Shown here: piece after piece, positions 45,268-54,622 of the stretch | Position numbering within the stretch: the stretch's first letter is position 1 | Layout of the letters: each line of letters begins with the position of its first letter | From: Nonomuraea rhodomycinica | Lineage (GTDB): Bacteria > Actinomycetota > Actinomycetes > Streptosporangiales > Streptosporangiaceae | Assembly: GCF_013363995.1 (NCBI RefSeq) | Contig: NZ_JABWGO010000003.1 | Span: 186,001-250,000, forward strand | Reading direction: 5' to 3' | Length of the DNA: 64,000 bases | Notes under the pieces: model-generated | What the model saw: only the letters and a program-made list of their open reading frames with translations | Told to the model about the DNA's origin: nothing | The model's database searches: none | Position numbers and translations under genes: made by a program

Positions 45268-45378
45268 ATGCGGCGTAGGTCCATGTCCATCCAGCAAGGA
45301 GGTTTCGTCTACGTGAAGGACATGACGCTTCGTGCGAACGCTCAACCTGGGAATCTTGGCGCATGTAGACGCCGGTAA
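45268..45378 (+). CDS. Putative leader ORF overlapping the tetracycline-resistance-like gene
   Basis: A 36-codon frame beginning MRRRSMSIQQGGFVYVKDMT with AGGCCGAG upstream; a second GTG at 45313 has an AAGGAGG box. It overlaps the first 47 nt of the GTPase gene in another frame. Translation of it would affect initiation at 45332, as in leader-peptide attenuation of ribosome-targeting resistance genes. This is inference from layout only. Confidence 0.35.
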   Translation: MRRRSMSIQQGGFVYVKDMTLRANAQPGNLGACRRR

Positions 45379-47344
45379 GACCAGCCTGACCGAGCGGCTG
45401 CTGCACGCCGCCGGTGTCATCGACGAGGTCGGCAGCGTCGATGACGGCAACACGCAGACCGACACGCTCGCGCTGGAACGCCGGCGCGGCATCACCATCA
45501 AGTCCGCCGTCGTGTCGTTCACCGTCGGCGGGGCCGACGGGGTCACGGTCAATCTCATCGACACGCCCGGCCATCCCGACTTCATCGCGGAGGTGGAGCG
45601 GGCCCTCGGCGTCCTCGACGGCGCCGTGCTCGTCGTCTCCGCCGTCGAAGGAGTGCAGGCGCAGACCCGCGTGCTCATGCGGACGCTGCGCAGGCTGCGC
45701 ATCCCCGCGATCATCTTCGTCAACAAGATCGACCGTTCCGGCGCGGACCCCGGCCGGGTCCTGCGGGCGGTCGCGGAGCGGCTCACCCCGGACGCCGTCC
45801 CGCTGGGCGCCGTGCGCGCGCCCGGGACGCGGGCGGCCGCCTTCGTCCCGTACGGGCCCCGCGACGCCGCATTCCTGTCCGGCCTGGCCGAGACGCTGGC
45901 CGAGCGGGACGACGCGCTGCTGGCCGCCTACGTCGCCGGCGGTCCCGCCCTGTCCCACGGCCGGCTGCGCCGCGCGCTCGCGGACCAGACGGCGCGGGCG
46001 CGGGCGTACCCGGTGCTGTTCGGTTCGGCGATCACCGGCGCCGGGACGGACGCGCTCCTGGCCGGGATCGAGGAGCTGCTGCCGGCGGCCGAGGGCGACG
46101 CGGGCGCGCCGGCGTCGGGCACCGTCTTCAAGGTCGAGCGGGGGCCGGCCGGGGAGCGGGTCGCCTACGTGCGGGCGCGGTCCGGGACGTTCAGGGTGCG
46201 CGAGCGGGTCCGCTTCGGCCCTCCTGAGCAGCCGGAGGGGCGCGAGGGCAGGATCACCGCGATCCGCGTCTTCGACCGGGGCGGGGCCGGGCCGCGGGCG
46301 GCGCTCACGGCCGGGCGGATCGGGACGGTGCTGGGCCTGCCCGAGGCGCGGATCGGCGACGAGATCCGGGAGGCGGGCCGTCCGGGGCCGGCCTCGGGAG
46401 CGCGGGGAGGCGGGTGGTTCGCGCCGCCGAGCCTGGAGACGGTCGTGGTGCCCCGCCGCCCCGCCGAGCGCGGCGCCCTGCGCGCGGCCCTCGCCGAGCT
46501 GGCCGAGCAGGACCCGCTCATCGCCCTGCGCCAGGACGACGAGCGGCAGGAGATCTCCGTCTCGCTCTACGGTGAGGTGCAGAAGGAGGTCCTCCAGGCG
46601 ACGCTGGCCGCCGACCACGGACTGGAGGTCACCTTCCGCGAGACCACCACCATCTGCGTCGAACGCCCCGCCGCCGCCGGCGAGGCCGTCGAGCTGCTCG
46701 GCCAGGACGGCAACCCGTTCGTCGCCACGGTCGGGCTGCGCGTCGAACCGGCGCCGCCCGGCTCGGGCGTCGCCTTCCGCGTGGACGCCCCGCTGGGCTC
46801 GCTCCCGCTGTACGTCTACAAGTCGGCCGGCGAGCTGGCCGAGGCGATCGGCGGCACCGTGCGCGAGACCCTGCGCCAGGGCCTGCGCGGCTGGGAGGTC
46901 GTGGACTGCGCGGTCACCCTGACCCGCTCCGGCTACGTCTCGCCGGCCTCCACGGCCCGCGACTTCCGGCTCCTGACGCCGCTGGTGCTGATGAGCGCGC
47001 TGCGGCGGGCCGGGACGGTCGTGTGCGAGCCGGTCCACCGCTTCCACCTGGAGGTGCCGGCCGACACCGTCGCGCAGGCGGTGGCCGTCCTGGGGCGGCT
47101 GCGCGCCGTCCACGGGGGCACGGCGTGGCGGGGCGCGTGGTGCGAGCTGGAGGGCGACATCCCGGCCGCCGAGATCCACCGGCTGGAACGGCAGGTGCCC
47201 GCGCTGACCCGGGGCGAAGGCGTCCTGGAGACGTCCTTCGACCGCTACCGGCCGGTCCGCGGGCCCGCGCCGGTCAGGCGGCGCCACGGGCGCGACCCGC
47301 TCGACCGCGAGCAGTACCTCCTGCACGTCGCGCGGAGGGTGTAG
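45332..47344 (+). CDS. Ribosomal protection GTPase (Tet(M)/OtrA family)
   Basis: A 670-aa EF-G-like translational GTPase. G motifs: AHVDAGKT 10-17, RGIT 52-55, DTPGH 77-81, NKID 131-134. The N-terminal LNLGILAHVDAGKTSLTERL and GVQAQTR segments are those of Tet(M)/OtrA rather than EF-G. Such proteins dislodge tetracycline from the ribosome; chromosomal actinomycete members may serve other ribosome ligands. The GTG start has only a weak AAGGA box. The ABC genes follow 3 nt later. Confidence 0.9.
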   Translation: MRTLNLGILAHVDAGKTSLTERLLHAAGVIDEVGSVDDGNTQTDTLALERRRGITIKSAVVSFTVGGADGVTVNLIDTPGHPDFIAEVERALGVLDGAVLVVSAVEGVQAQTRVLMRTLRRLRIPAIIFVNKIDRSGADPGRVLRAVAERLTPDAVPLGAVRAPGTRAAAFVPYGPRDAAFLSGLAETLAERDDALLAAYVAGGPALSHGRLRRALADQTARARAYPVLFGSAITGAGTDALLAGIEELLPAAEGDAGAPASGTVFKVERGPAGERVAYVRARSGTFRVRERVRFGPPEQPEGREGRITAIRVFDRGGAGPRAALTAGRIGTVLGLPEARIGDEIREAGRPGPASGARGGGWFAPPSLETVVVPRRPAERGALRAALAELAEQDPLIALRQDDERQEISVSLYGEVQKEVLQATLAADHGLEVTFRETTTICVERPAAAGEAVELLGQDGNPFVATVGLRVEPAPPGSGVAFRVDAPLGSLPLYVYKSAGELAEAIGGTVRETLRQGLRGWEVVDCAVTLTRSGYVSPASTARDFRLLTPLVLMSALRRAGTVVCEPVHRFHLEVPADTVAQAVAVLGRLRAVHGGTAWRGAWCELEGDIPAAEIHRLERQVPALTRGEGVLETSFDRYRPVRGPAPVRRRHGRDPLDREQYLLHVARRV

Positions 47345-47347
47345 CCG

Positions 47348-49309
47348 ATGACCTCCGAGACCCGGCAGGACCGGGAGGACCGGCATGCCACGGAAAGCGG
47401 CGTGACCGGCCGCAAGGCCCGTGCGGAGGAGCGGAAGGTCCGCGCGGAGGAGCGGAAGGTCCGTGAGGGTGAGCGGAAGGTCCGCGCGGACGAGCGGAAG
47501 GCCCGTGCGGACGAAGCGGGGTCCCGTGCGGACCATGCGGAGCCCCGTGCGGACCATGCGGAGCCCCGCGCGGACAGAGAGGTCCGGCGGCTCGTGCTGC
47601 GGCTCATGCGGCCCGGCCGCCGCGCGGGCCTGGCGCTCGGCGCGGCCGTCGCCGCCATGACCGTGCTCCCGCTCGCGGGCCCCCAGCTCACCCGCCGCTT
47701 CGTCGACGACGCCATCGCCGGCGCGGGCACCGGCCGGCTCACCCTCATCGCGCTCGCCGCCCTCGCCGCGGCCGTCGCCGGGCAGGCCGCCCGCCTGGCC
47801 GCCGCCCGGCTGGCCGGCCGCCTCGCCTGGGACGGCACCGACCGCCTCCGCGAGCGCCTGGCCGCGCACGCCCTCGGCCTCGACATGGACTTCCACGGCA
47901 GGCACACGCCCGGCGAGCTGATCGAGCGGGTGGACGGCGACGTGGCGGCCGTGTCGGGGTTCGTCGTGGCCTTCCTCATGGACGTCGTGGCCGGCGCGCT
48001 GCTGCTGGCGGGCGTGCTCGGCGTCGTCCTCGCCGCCGACCCGCGGCTCGGGTGCGCCCTGCTCGCGTACTGCGTGCTGATCGGCCTGGCCACGACCCGC
48101 GCCCAGCGGCTGGCCGTGCCCTCCGCCGCCGCGGCGCGGGCGGCCGGCGCGCGGCTGTACGGCGAGATGGAGGAGCGGATCGCCGGAGCCGAGGACCTCC
48201 GCGCCAACGGCGCCGGCGAGCACGTCGTCACCCGCTTCCTCGGCACCGCCGCCGCCTGGTACCGGGCCGAGCACCGCGCCGACCGCATCGGCAGCGCCCT
48301 GCTCGCGGGCACGTCGGTCGCGTTCGCCGCCGGCACGGCGCTCATGCTGGCCCTGGCCGCGTGGGCCCGGTCCACCGGGACGCTGACCGTCGGCACCGCC
48401 GTCCTGGTGTTCCAGTGCACGGTGATGGTGCGCGCGCCGTTCGAACGGCTCATCGACCGGTTACGCGACTACCAGGGCGCTCTCGCCGGGTTCCACCGCA
48501 TCGGCGGCCTGCTGGCCGAGCGGCGCACCCTGCCCGCGCCCGCGCGGCCCCGCCGGCTGCCGGAGGAAGGGCCGCTCGCCCTGGAGCTGGACGGGGTCGC
48601 CTTCGCCTACGACGCCCCCGAGCAGGGCGGCGGCGGGCGGGTGCTGTCGGACGTCACGCTGAGGCTGGCGCCGGGCGAGACGCTCGGGCTGGTGGGCCGC
48701 ACCGGCAGCGGCAAGACCACGATCACGCGGCTCGCGCTGCGCCTGTACGACCCGGTGGCGGGCGCGGTGCGGGTGGGCGGCGTGGACCTGCGGGACGCGG
48801 ACGAGGGCTCCCTGCGCCGGCGGGTGTACGCGGTCACGCAGGACGTGCGGCTGTTCGACGCGAGCGTCCGCGACAACCTCACCCTGTTCCGGCCCTCGCC
48901 CGGCGACGACGTGCTGCGGCGGGCGCTGGCCGACGCCGGGCTCGGCGACTGGCTGGCCGGGCTGCCGGACGGCCTCGACACCGAGCTGCGCGGCGTCTCG
49001 GCCGGGGAGGCGCAGTTGCTGGCCCTCGCCCGGGCGTTCCTGGCCGACCCGGGGCTGGTGGTGCTGGACGAGGCGTCCAGCCGGCTCGACCCCGCCACCG
49101 AACGGCGCGTCGAGCGCGGCATGGACCGGCTGCTCGCCGGCCGCACGGGCGTGATCGTCGCGCACCGGCTGTCGTCGCTGGCGCGGGTGGACAAGATCGC
49201 GGTCCTGTCGCGCGGGCGGGTGGTCGAGTACGGCCCGCGCGCCGAGCTCGCCGCCGACCCGGGCAGCCGCTTCTCCGCGCTGCTGGACCTGGCGGGGGTG
49301 CCCCGATGA
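47348..49309 (+). CDS. ABC exporter subunit with heptad-repeat N-terminus
   Basis: A 653-aa half-exporter: membrane domain (about 85-400) fused to an ATPase. Walker A GRTGSGKT is at 450-457, the signature is VSAGEAQ, the Walker B VVLDEASSRLDP has the catalytic Glu, and the H-loop is IVAHRLSS. Before the membrane domain, residues 23-78 are eight 7-residue units such as KVRAEER and EPRADHA, highly charged and probably helical. The stop overlaps the next gene's ATG; the two form a heterodimer. Confidence 0.92.
   Translation: MTSETRQDREDRHATESGVTGRKARAEERKVRAEERKVREGERKVRADERKARADEAGSRADHAEPRADHAEPRADREVRRLVLRLMRPGRRAGLALGAAVAAMTVLPLAGPQLTRRFVDDAIAGAGTGRLTLIALAALAAAVAGQAARLAAARLAGRLAWDGTDRLRERLAAHALGLDMDFHGRHTPGELIERVDGDVAAVSGFVVAFLMDVVAGALLLAGVLGVVLAADPRLGCALLAYCVLIGLATTRAQRLAVPSAAAARAAGARLYGEMEERIAGAEDLRANGAGEHVVTRFLGTAAAWYRAEHRADRIGSALLAGTSVAFAAGTALMLALAAWARSTGTLTVGTAVLVFQCTVMVRAPFERLIDRLRDYQGALAGFHRIGGLLAERRTLPAPARPRRLPEEGPLALELDGVAFAYDAPEQGGGGRVLSDVTLRLAPGETLGLVGRTGSGKTTITRLALRLYDPVAGAVRVGGVDLRDADEGSLRRRVYAVTQDVRLFDASVRDNLTLFRPSPGDDVLRRALADAGLGDWLAGLPDGLDTELRGVSAGEAQLLALARAFLADPGLVVLDEASSRLDPATERRVERGMDRLLAGRTGVIVAHRLSSLARVDKIAVLSRGRVVEYGPRAELAADPGSRFSALLDLAGVPR
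47414..47581 (+). repeat. Eight 21-bp repeats coding heptads
   Basis: 8 x 21 bp with about 70-95% identity between neighbours, coding KARAEER, KVRAEER, KVREGER, KVRADER, KARADEA, GSRADHA, EPRADHA, EPRADRE. The unit is a codon multiple, so expansions keep the frame. Confidence 0.85.
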
Positions 49310-51129
49310 GCCGATCGGGCGGAGCCGGGGACGTGCGAACGGTGGTGGCCGGGCTGGTGCGCTTCGACCTGCGCCGGTTCCTGGTGGGCGCGCTGCTGTG
49401 GATGCCGGTCAGCGTGCTGCCGGTCCTCACCGGACTCGCGCTCCAGAAGATCTTCGACGGGATCAGCGGCCAGGCGCCGGCCGCCCCCGACCAGGTGCTG
49501 TGGGTGTGCGCCGCGCTCGTCGGCGTGGAGCTGGCCCGCGGGCTGACCATGGTGGTCGCCTGGACGTACGGCGACTACTGGTGGGACGCGGCGGCGACCC
49601 TGCTGCGCGCCAACGTGCTGCGCTCCGTCCTGACCGCCCCCGGCCCGGCGGCGGCCAGGCTGCCGCACGCCCCGGGCGACACGCTCGCGCGGCTGCGCGA
49701 CGACGTGAGCGACCTGGTGGAGCTGGTGGACGAGGCGGTGCCGCTGGCCGGGGCGATCCTGTTCGGCGGGGCCGCCCTGGGCGTCATGGCGGCGATCGAC
49801 CCCGCCGTCACGGCGGCGCTGGCGGTGCCGATGATCGTGATCGGCGTGGCGAGCCGGCTGCTGCGCCGGCGGATCCGGTCGCTGCACCAGCGGGCCAGGG
49901 AGCTCGGCGCGGACGTCACCGCGTACGTCGGGGAGCTGTTCGGCGGCGTCCTCGCGATCAAGGTCGCGGGCGCCGAGGAGGCCGCCCTGGAGCGGCTGCG
50001 CGCGCGCAACCGCGCGCGGCGCGAGGCAGCCGTCCGCGACCGGCTGGCCACCGACCTGCTGGACGGCGTCACGAACGCGGCCGTCGAGATCGGCGCCGGC
50101 CTGGTGCTCGTGCTGGCCGCGCCGGCCATGCGGCGCGGCGATTTCACGGTGGGCGACCTGGCGCTGTTCACCAGCTACGCCGGGTGGCTGGCGGCGCTGC
50201 CGCGCGTCGTCGGCGGGATCCTCGCCCGGCTGCCGCACGCCGCCGTCGCCACCGGCCGGCTCGTCCGGCTCATGGCGCCGCACGAGGACGTCCGCGACCT
50301 GGCGCGGGACAGCGGCGTGTGGTTCCACCGCGAGCCGCCCGCCGTCGCGCCCCGGCCCCGCCACGACGACCCGCTGGAGGTGCTGGAGGCGCGCGGCCTG
50401 ACCGTCCGCCTCGGGCCGCGCGGGGCCGGGCTGCGCGAGGTGGACCTGCGGGTGCGGCGCGGGTCGTTCACGGTGGTCACCGGCGCCGTGGGCGCCGGCA
50501 AGACGACGCTGGTACGGGCGCTGCTCGGCCTGGTCCCGCTGGACGGCGGGACGATCACCTGGAACGGCCGGCCCGTCGCCGACCCCGGGACGTTCCTGGT
50601 GCCCGGCCGGGTGGCCCACGCCGGTCAGGTGCCCCGGCTGTTCTCGGCGTCGCTGCGGGAGAACCTGCTGCTCGGCGCGCCCGATGACGGCCTGGGGCGG
50701 GCGCTGGCCCTGGCCGCGCTGGAGGACGACGTCGCCGCGATGCCCGAGAGGCTGGACACCGTCGTGGGGCCGCGCGGCGTGCGGCTGTCCGGCGGCCAGG
50801 CGCAGCGCGCGACCGCCGCCCGCGCGCTCGTGCGGGCCCCCGACCTGCTGGTCGTGGACGACCTGTCGGCCGCGCTCGACGTCGAGACCGAGCAGCTGCT
50901 GTGGGACCGGCTGGCGACAGCCGCCCGCGACGGCGGCGGGCCCGCGACGCTGCTCGTGGTCTCGCACCGGCGGGCCGCCCTCGAACGGGCCGACGAGATC
51001 GTCGTCCTCGACCGCGGCCGGGTCGCCGGGCGAGGGACGCTCGCCGGGCTGCTGGCGGGCTGCCCGGAGATGCGCCGGCTGTGGGCGGAGGAGGGCGTCG
51101 CCGAGGCGGGGGAGCGCGCCCCGGAGTAG
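49306..51129 (+). CDS. ABC exporter subunit with degenerate ATPase site
   Basis: A 607-aa half-exporter partner of the preceding gene. Walker A GAVGAGKT is at 393-400 and the signature LSGGQAQR is canonical, but Walker B reads [12 protein letters not shown], with Asp in place of the catalytic Glu. One degenerate and one active site is typical of heterodimeric exporters. The exported substrate is unknown; the ribosomal-protection neighbour suggests an antibiotic-like molecule. ATGA overlap with the partner. Confidence 0.92.
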   Translation: MSRSGGAGDVRTVVAGLVRFDLRRFLVGALLWMPVSVLPVLTGLALQKIFDGISGQAPAAPDQVLWVCAALVGVELARGLTMVVAWTYGDYWWDAAATLLRANVLRSVLTAPGPAAARLPHAPGDTLARLRDDVSDLVELVDEAVPLAGAILFGGAALGVMAAIDPAVTAALAVPMIVIGVASRLLRRRIRSLHQRARELGADVTAYVGELFGGVLAIKVAGAEEAALERLRARNRARREAAVRDRLATDLLDGVTNAAVEIGAGLVLVLAAPAMRRGDFTVGDLALFTSYAGWLAALPRVVGGILARLPHAAVATGRLVRLMAPHEDVRDLARDSGVWFHREPPAVAPRPRHDDPLEVLEARGLTVRLGPRGAGLREVDLRVRRGSFTVVTGAVGAGKTTLVRALLGLVPLDGGTITWNGRPVADPGTFLVPGRVAHAGQVPRLFSASLRENLLLGAPDDGLGRALALAALEDDVAAMPERLDTVVGPRGVRLSGGQAQRATAARALVRAPDLLVVDDLSAALDVETEQLLWDRLATAARDGGGPATLLVVSHRRAALERADEIVVLDRGRVAGRGTLAGLLAGCPEMRRLWAEEGVAEAGERAPE

Positions 51130-51199
51130 CCGCGAGGCGCCCGGACCCTTCCCCGCGGGACATGAGTACGCCGCGTCCTGCCGGGAAGGGGCGGGCGAC

Positions 51200-53224
51200 A
51201 TGTCAGGCATGACAGGAGAAGGGGTGGGTGAGGGAACCCCGGGCGTGCGTGGCACAGTTGTCCACCACAAGAAGGCGTCCCAGGGCGGGACGCGCGTCGC
51301 GCAGGGGGAGAACGTGGTCAGTACGGCCGGCTCAGGGGTACGGGAGTGGCTGCTGAAAGGACTGCAGCGCTCCGATCGCCGCACCACCGGACCACACCAC
51401 GAGGAGGCGCCCGAGCACCAGCACGCCTGGTGGCAGGTCATGTGCCTCACCGGCGTCGACTACTTCTCCACGCTCGGCTACCAGCCCGGCATCGCGGCCC
51501 TCGCCGCCGGCGCGCTCAGCCCCATCGCCACGCTGCTGCTGGTGGCCCTCACCCTCCTCGGCGCGCTGCCGACGTACCGGGCGGTCGCCGAGCAGAGCCC
51601 CCACGGGCTCGGCTCCCTGTCGATGCTCGAACGGCTGCTGCCCGGCTGGCGCGGCAAGCTGCTCGTGCTGTTCCTGCTGGGCTTCGTCGCCACGGCGTTC
51701 ATCGTGACGATCACGCTGTCGGCGGCCGACGCCACCGCGCACATCCTGCACAACCCGTTCGTGCCGAAGGCGCTGGCCGGCTGGCAGGTCCCGGTGACGC
51801 TGCTGCTGATCGCCGCGCTCGGCGGCGTGTTCCTCGCCGGGTTCAGCGAGGCGATCTCCATCGCGGTCGTGCTCGTGGCCGTCTACCTGCTGCTGAACGT
51901 CGTCGTGGTCGCCACCGCCGTCCGGCACGTGCTGGCCGCGCCCGCCAAGGTCGTCGACTGGCAGAACCTGCTGGCCGCCGACTACGCCAGCCCCGTCGCC
52001 ATGGTGGCGGTGTCGCTGTACGTGATGCCCAAGCTCGCCCTCGGCCTGTCCGGCTTCGAGACCGGCGTCGCCGTGATGCCGCTGGTCAAGGGGCAGCTGG
52101 AGCAGCGGGTCAAGGGCGCGCGCAAGCTGCTGACCACCGCCGCGCTCATCATGAGCGTGTTCCTCATCACCTCCAGCTTCGCCACGACCGTGCTGATCCC
52201 GCCCAAGGAGTTCGCCGAGGGCGGCTCGGCCAACGGGCGCGCCCTGGCGTACCTGGCCCACGAGTACCTCGGCGACTGGTTCGGCACCGCCTACGACCTC
52301 AGCACCATCGCCATCCTGTGGTTCGCCGGCGCCTCCGCCCTCGCCGGGCTGCTCAACATCGTGCCGCGCTACCTGCCCCGGTACGGCATGGCGCCCGACT
52401 GGTCGCGCGCGGCCCGGCCCATGGTGCTGGTCTTCACCGTGATCTCGTTCCTCATCACGCTGTTCTTCGGCGCCGACGTCGAGTCCCAGGGCGGCGCCTA
52501 CGCCACCGGCGTGCTCGCCCTCATCCTGTCGGCGGCCGTCGCCGTCACCCTGTCGGCCTGGGTCAGCCGCCGGTTCAAGGCCGCCGTGCCGTTCGGCGTC
52601 ATCACCCTGATCTTCGCGTACGCGCTGGTGGCGAACATCATCGAACGGCCCGACGGCCTGGTCATCGCCCTGCTGTTCGTGCTCGCCATCGTGATCACCT
52701 CGCTCGTCTCGCGGGCCACCCGCTCCACCGAGCTGCGCGTCACGGAGATCACCCTGGACGACCTCGCCCGGCAGTTCGTCAACGAGTCGGGCGACCTGCG
52801 CCTCATCGCCAACGAGCCGCACGCCCGCGACTGCAAGGAGTACATCGACAAGGCCCGCGAGGCGTGGGAGCTGCACCGGCTGCGGCCCTCCGAGGGCATC
52901 CTGTTCCTGGAGGTCACGGTGCCCGACGCCTCCGAGTTCGCCAGCGAGGTCCGGGTGAAGGGGGAGGAGCGGCACGGGTATCGGATCCTGCGCCTGGAGA
53001 GCCCGACCGTCGCCAACGCCATCGCCGCCCTGCTGCTCTACCTGCGCGACCAGACGGGCAAGATGCCGCACGTGTACTTCCACTGGGCCGCCGAGGGCAA
53101 CCCGATCGGGGCGCTGCTGCGCTACCTGGTGTTCGGCGGCGGCGACATCCCGCCGCTGACCCGCGAGGTGCTGCGGCAGGCCGAGCCCGACGCCGGGCGG
53201 CGTCCCGTCGTCCACGTGGGCTGA
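51200..53224 (+). CDS. APC-family amino-acid/cation permease
   Basis: A 674-aa integral membrane transporter with about twelve hydrophobic segments (about residues 80-520), including [20 protein letters not shown], the first-helix motif of the family. The C-terminal cytosolic region (about 520-674) is soluble. ATG 51200 follows GGGAAGGGG; GTG 51314 is a possible alternative. The substrate is unknown. Confidence 0.87.
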   Translation: MSGMTGEGVGEGTPGVRGTVVHHKKASQGGTRVAQGENVVSTAGSGVREWLLKGLQRSDRRTTGPHHEEAPEHQHAWWQVMCLTGVDYFSTLGYQPGIAALAAGALSPIATLLLVALTLLGALPTYRAVAEQSPHGLGSLSMLERLLPGWRGKLLVLFLLGFVATAFIVTITLSAADATAHILHNPFVPKALAGWQVPVTLLLIAALGGVFLAGFSEAISIAVVLVAVYLLLNVVVVATAVRHVLAAPAKVVDWQNLLAADYASPVAMVAVSLYVMPKLALGLSGFETGVAVMPLVKGQLEQRVKGARKLLTTAALIMSVFLITSSFATTVLIPPKEFAEGGSANGRALAYLAHEYLGDWFGTAYDLSTIAILWFAGASALAGLLNIVPRYLPRYGMAPDWSRAARPMVLVFTVISFLITLFFGADVESQGGAYATGVLALILSAAVAVTLSAWVSRRFKAAVPFGVITLIFAYALVANIIERPDGLVIALLFVLAIVITSLVSRATRSTELRVTEITLDDLARQFVNESGDLRLIANEPHARDCKEYIDKAREAWELHRLRPSEGILFLEVTVPDASEFASEVRVKGEERHGYRILRLESPTVANAIAALLLYLRDQTGKMPHVYFHWAAEGNPIGALLRYLVFGGGDIPPLTREVLRQAEPDAGRRPVVHVG

Positions 53225-53527
53225 GGCCGATCCGTCTCCGGCCGCGGCCTAACGGGCGGCCGGAAAGCCGTGACACCCTTCCTGACCAACCCCTGAAGAG
53301 CGTCAGTAACCCACACTCCGCGCTCTGGTATGACATATTGATCTCTGAGGCGCTTTGCGACTTGAGTGGAATTTGAGGCGTTGCTAGGGTGACCGATGCC
53401 AGGCATGTAGATCGACCTCTTCTTGCGCCTTGACAGGCCTCCGCCGACCAAGGCTCCCCAGGGCGGATTTGTGCGCGCGCGGCATGGCGAGGGCCTTGCC
53501 CGCGAAGGGATGTACAGGCGGTGCTCG
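53225..53527. other. Intergenic region with cvnD promoter
   Basis: Contains the promoter listed separately at 53362-53390 and a second TTGACA at about 53429 without a good -10. No further gene is supported. Confidence 0.5.
53362..53390 (+). promoter_or_regulatory. Promoter of the CvnD-like gene
   Basis: TTGAGT (53362-53367) and TAGGGT (53385-53390) with a 17-nt spacer: the best -35/-10 pair in the window. The implied leader before ATG 53528 is about 130 nt. Confidence 0.6.
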
Positions 53528-54121
53528 ATGGATTTCGGTCGTTCTGATCGGTGGCGGTTGCCCACCGCGATCAAGATCTTGATCGCGGGTGGTTTCGGCG
53601 CGGGCAAGACCACGATGGTGACCGCCGTGTCCGAGACCCGGCCGCTGCGCACCGAGGAGATCCTCACCCAGATCGGCCAGCACATCGACGACCTGGCCGG
53701 CATCGAGGGCAAGCCGACCACCACCGTCGCCTTCGACTTCGGCCGCATCACCATCAGCGGCGACTACATGCTGTACCTGTTCGGCACGCCCGGCCAGGAG
53801 CGGTTCTGGTTCGTCTGGGACGACCTCAACCTGGGGGCGCTCGGCGCCGTGGTGCTCGCCGACACGCGCCGCCTGGCCGACTGCTTCCCCGCCATCGACT
53901 ACTTCGAGCAGCGCGACACGCCGTTCGTCGTGGCGCTCAACTGCTTCGACGGCGCCCGCGAGTTCACGGTCGGCGAGGTCCGCCAGGCCCTCAACCTGGA
54001 GCCCGAGATCCCCATCGTGATGACCGACGCCCGCCGCCGCGACTCCGGCCGCGAGGTGCTCATCACGCTCGTCGAGCACGCCATGCGCCGGGGCGCCACC
54101 CCGGTCGGGACCATGTCGTGA
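53528..54121 (+). CDS. Orphan conservon-type small GTPase (CvnD-like)
   Basis: A 197-aa small GTP-binding protein of the MglA/Cvn group. P-loop GGFGAGKTT, the switch-II segment LFGTPGQERFWFVWDDL and the base motif NCFDGA are seen. In streptomycetes it is the last gene of cvnABCD operons with a histidine-kinase-like CvnA; here none of the other three genes is present. ATG 53528 matches the family start. Confidence 0.9.
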   Translation: MDFGRSDRWRLPTAIKILIAGGFGAGKTTMVTAVSETRPLRTEEILTQIGQHIDDLAGIEGKPTTTVAFDFGRITISGDYMLYLFGTPGQERFWFVWDDLNLGALGAVVLADTRRLADCFPAIDYFEQRDTPFVVALNCFDGAREFTVGEVRQALNLEPEIPIVMTDARRRDSGREVLITLVEHAMRRGATPVGTMS

Positions 54122-54132
54122 CCTCGACGGGC

Positions 54133-54138
54133 TATTTT
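54133..54138 (+). promoter_or_regulatory. -10 box TATTTT of the Lrp gene
   Basis: It ends 6 nt before ATG 54145 and starts 11 nt after the CvnD stop, a leaderless arrangement. Confidence 0.5.
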
Positions 54139-54144
54139 TGACCG

Positions 54145-54615
54145 ATGGAGGAGATCGACCGCCGGATCGTCACGCTGCTGGCCAAGGACGGCCGGATGAG
54201 CTTCACCGACCTGGCCAGGGAGACCGGGCTCTCGGTCTCCGCCGTCCACCAGCGGGTGCGCCGCCTGGAGAAGCGCGGCGTCGTGCGCGGGTACACCGCC
54301 GTCATCGACCACGACGCGATCGGGCTGCCGCTGACGGCGTTCGTGTCGATCAAGCCGATCGACCCCGCCGCGCCCGACGACGCCCCCGACCGGCTGGCCC
54401 ACCTGAGCGCGATCGAGGCGTGCCACAGCGTGGCGGGCGACGAGAGCTACATCCTCAAGGTGCGGGTGGCCTCGCCCGTGGCGCTGGAGGACCTGCTCCA
54501 GCAGATCCGCGCCGCGGCCAACGTCTCCACCCGCACCACCGTCGTCCTCAGCACCCCGTACGAGCACCGGGCCCCTGAGATCGCCGCGGAGGCCGCCGAC
54601 CACCCGACGGCCTGA
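54145..54615 (+). CDS. Lrp/AsnC-family regulator
   Basis: A 156-aa regulator. The HTH (about 3-60) contains GRMSFTDLARETGLSVSAVH, and the RAM domain (about 65-150) ends in TTVVLSTPYEHR. Lrp proteins sense amino acids; the target is not clear. The next gene is convergent, ending 8 nt away. Confidence 0.9.
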   Translation: MEEIDRRIVTLLAKDGRMSFTDLARETGLSVSAVHQRVRRLEKRGVVRGYTAVIDHDAIGLPLTAFVSIKPIDPAAPDDAPDRLAHLSAIEACHSVAGDESYILKVRVASPVALEDLLQQIRAAANVSTRTTVVLSTPYEHRAPEIAAEAADHPTA

Positions 54616-54622
54616 GACGCGA

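Noticed and set aside
45227..48274. 1015-aa open frame on the minus strand
   Set aside because: Antisense to the ribosomal protection GTPase and exporter, both with clear motifs. Composition is repetitive.
48607..51450. 947-aa open frame on the minus strand
   Set aside because: Antisense to the exporter genes; Arg/Gln/Ala-rich, no motif.
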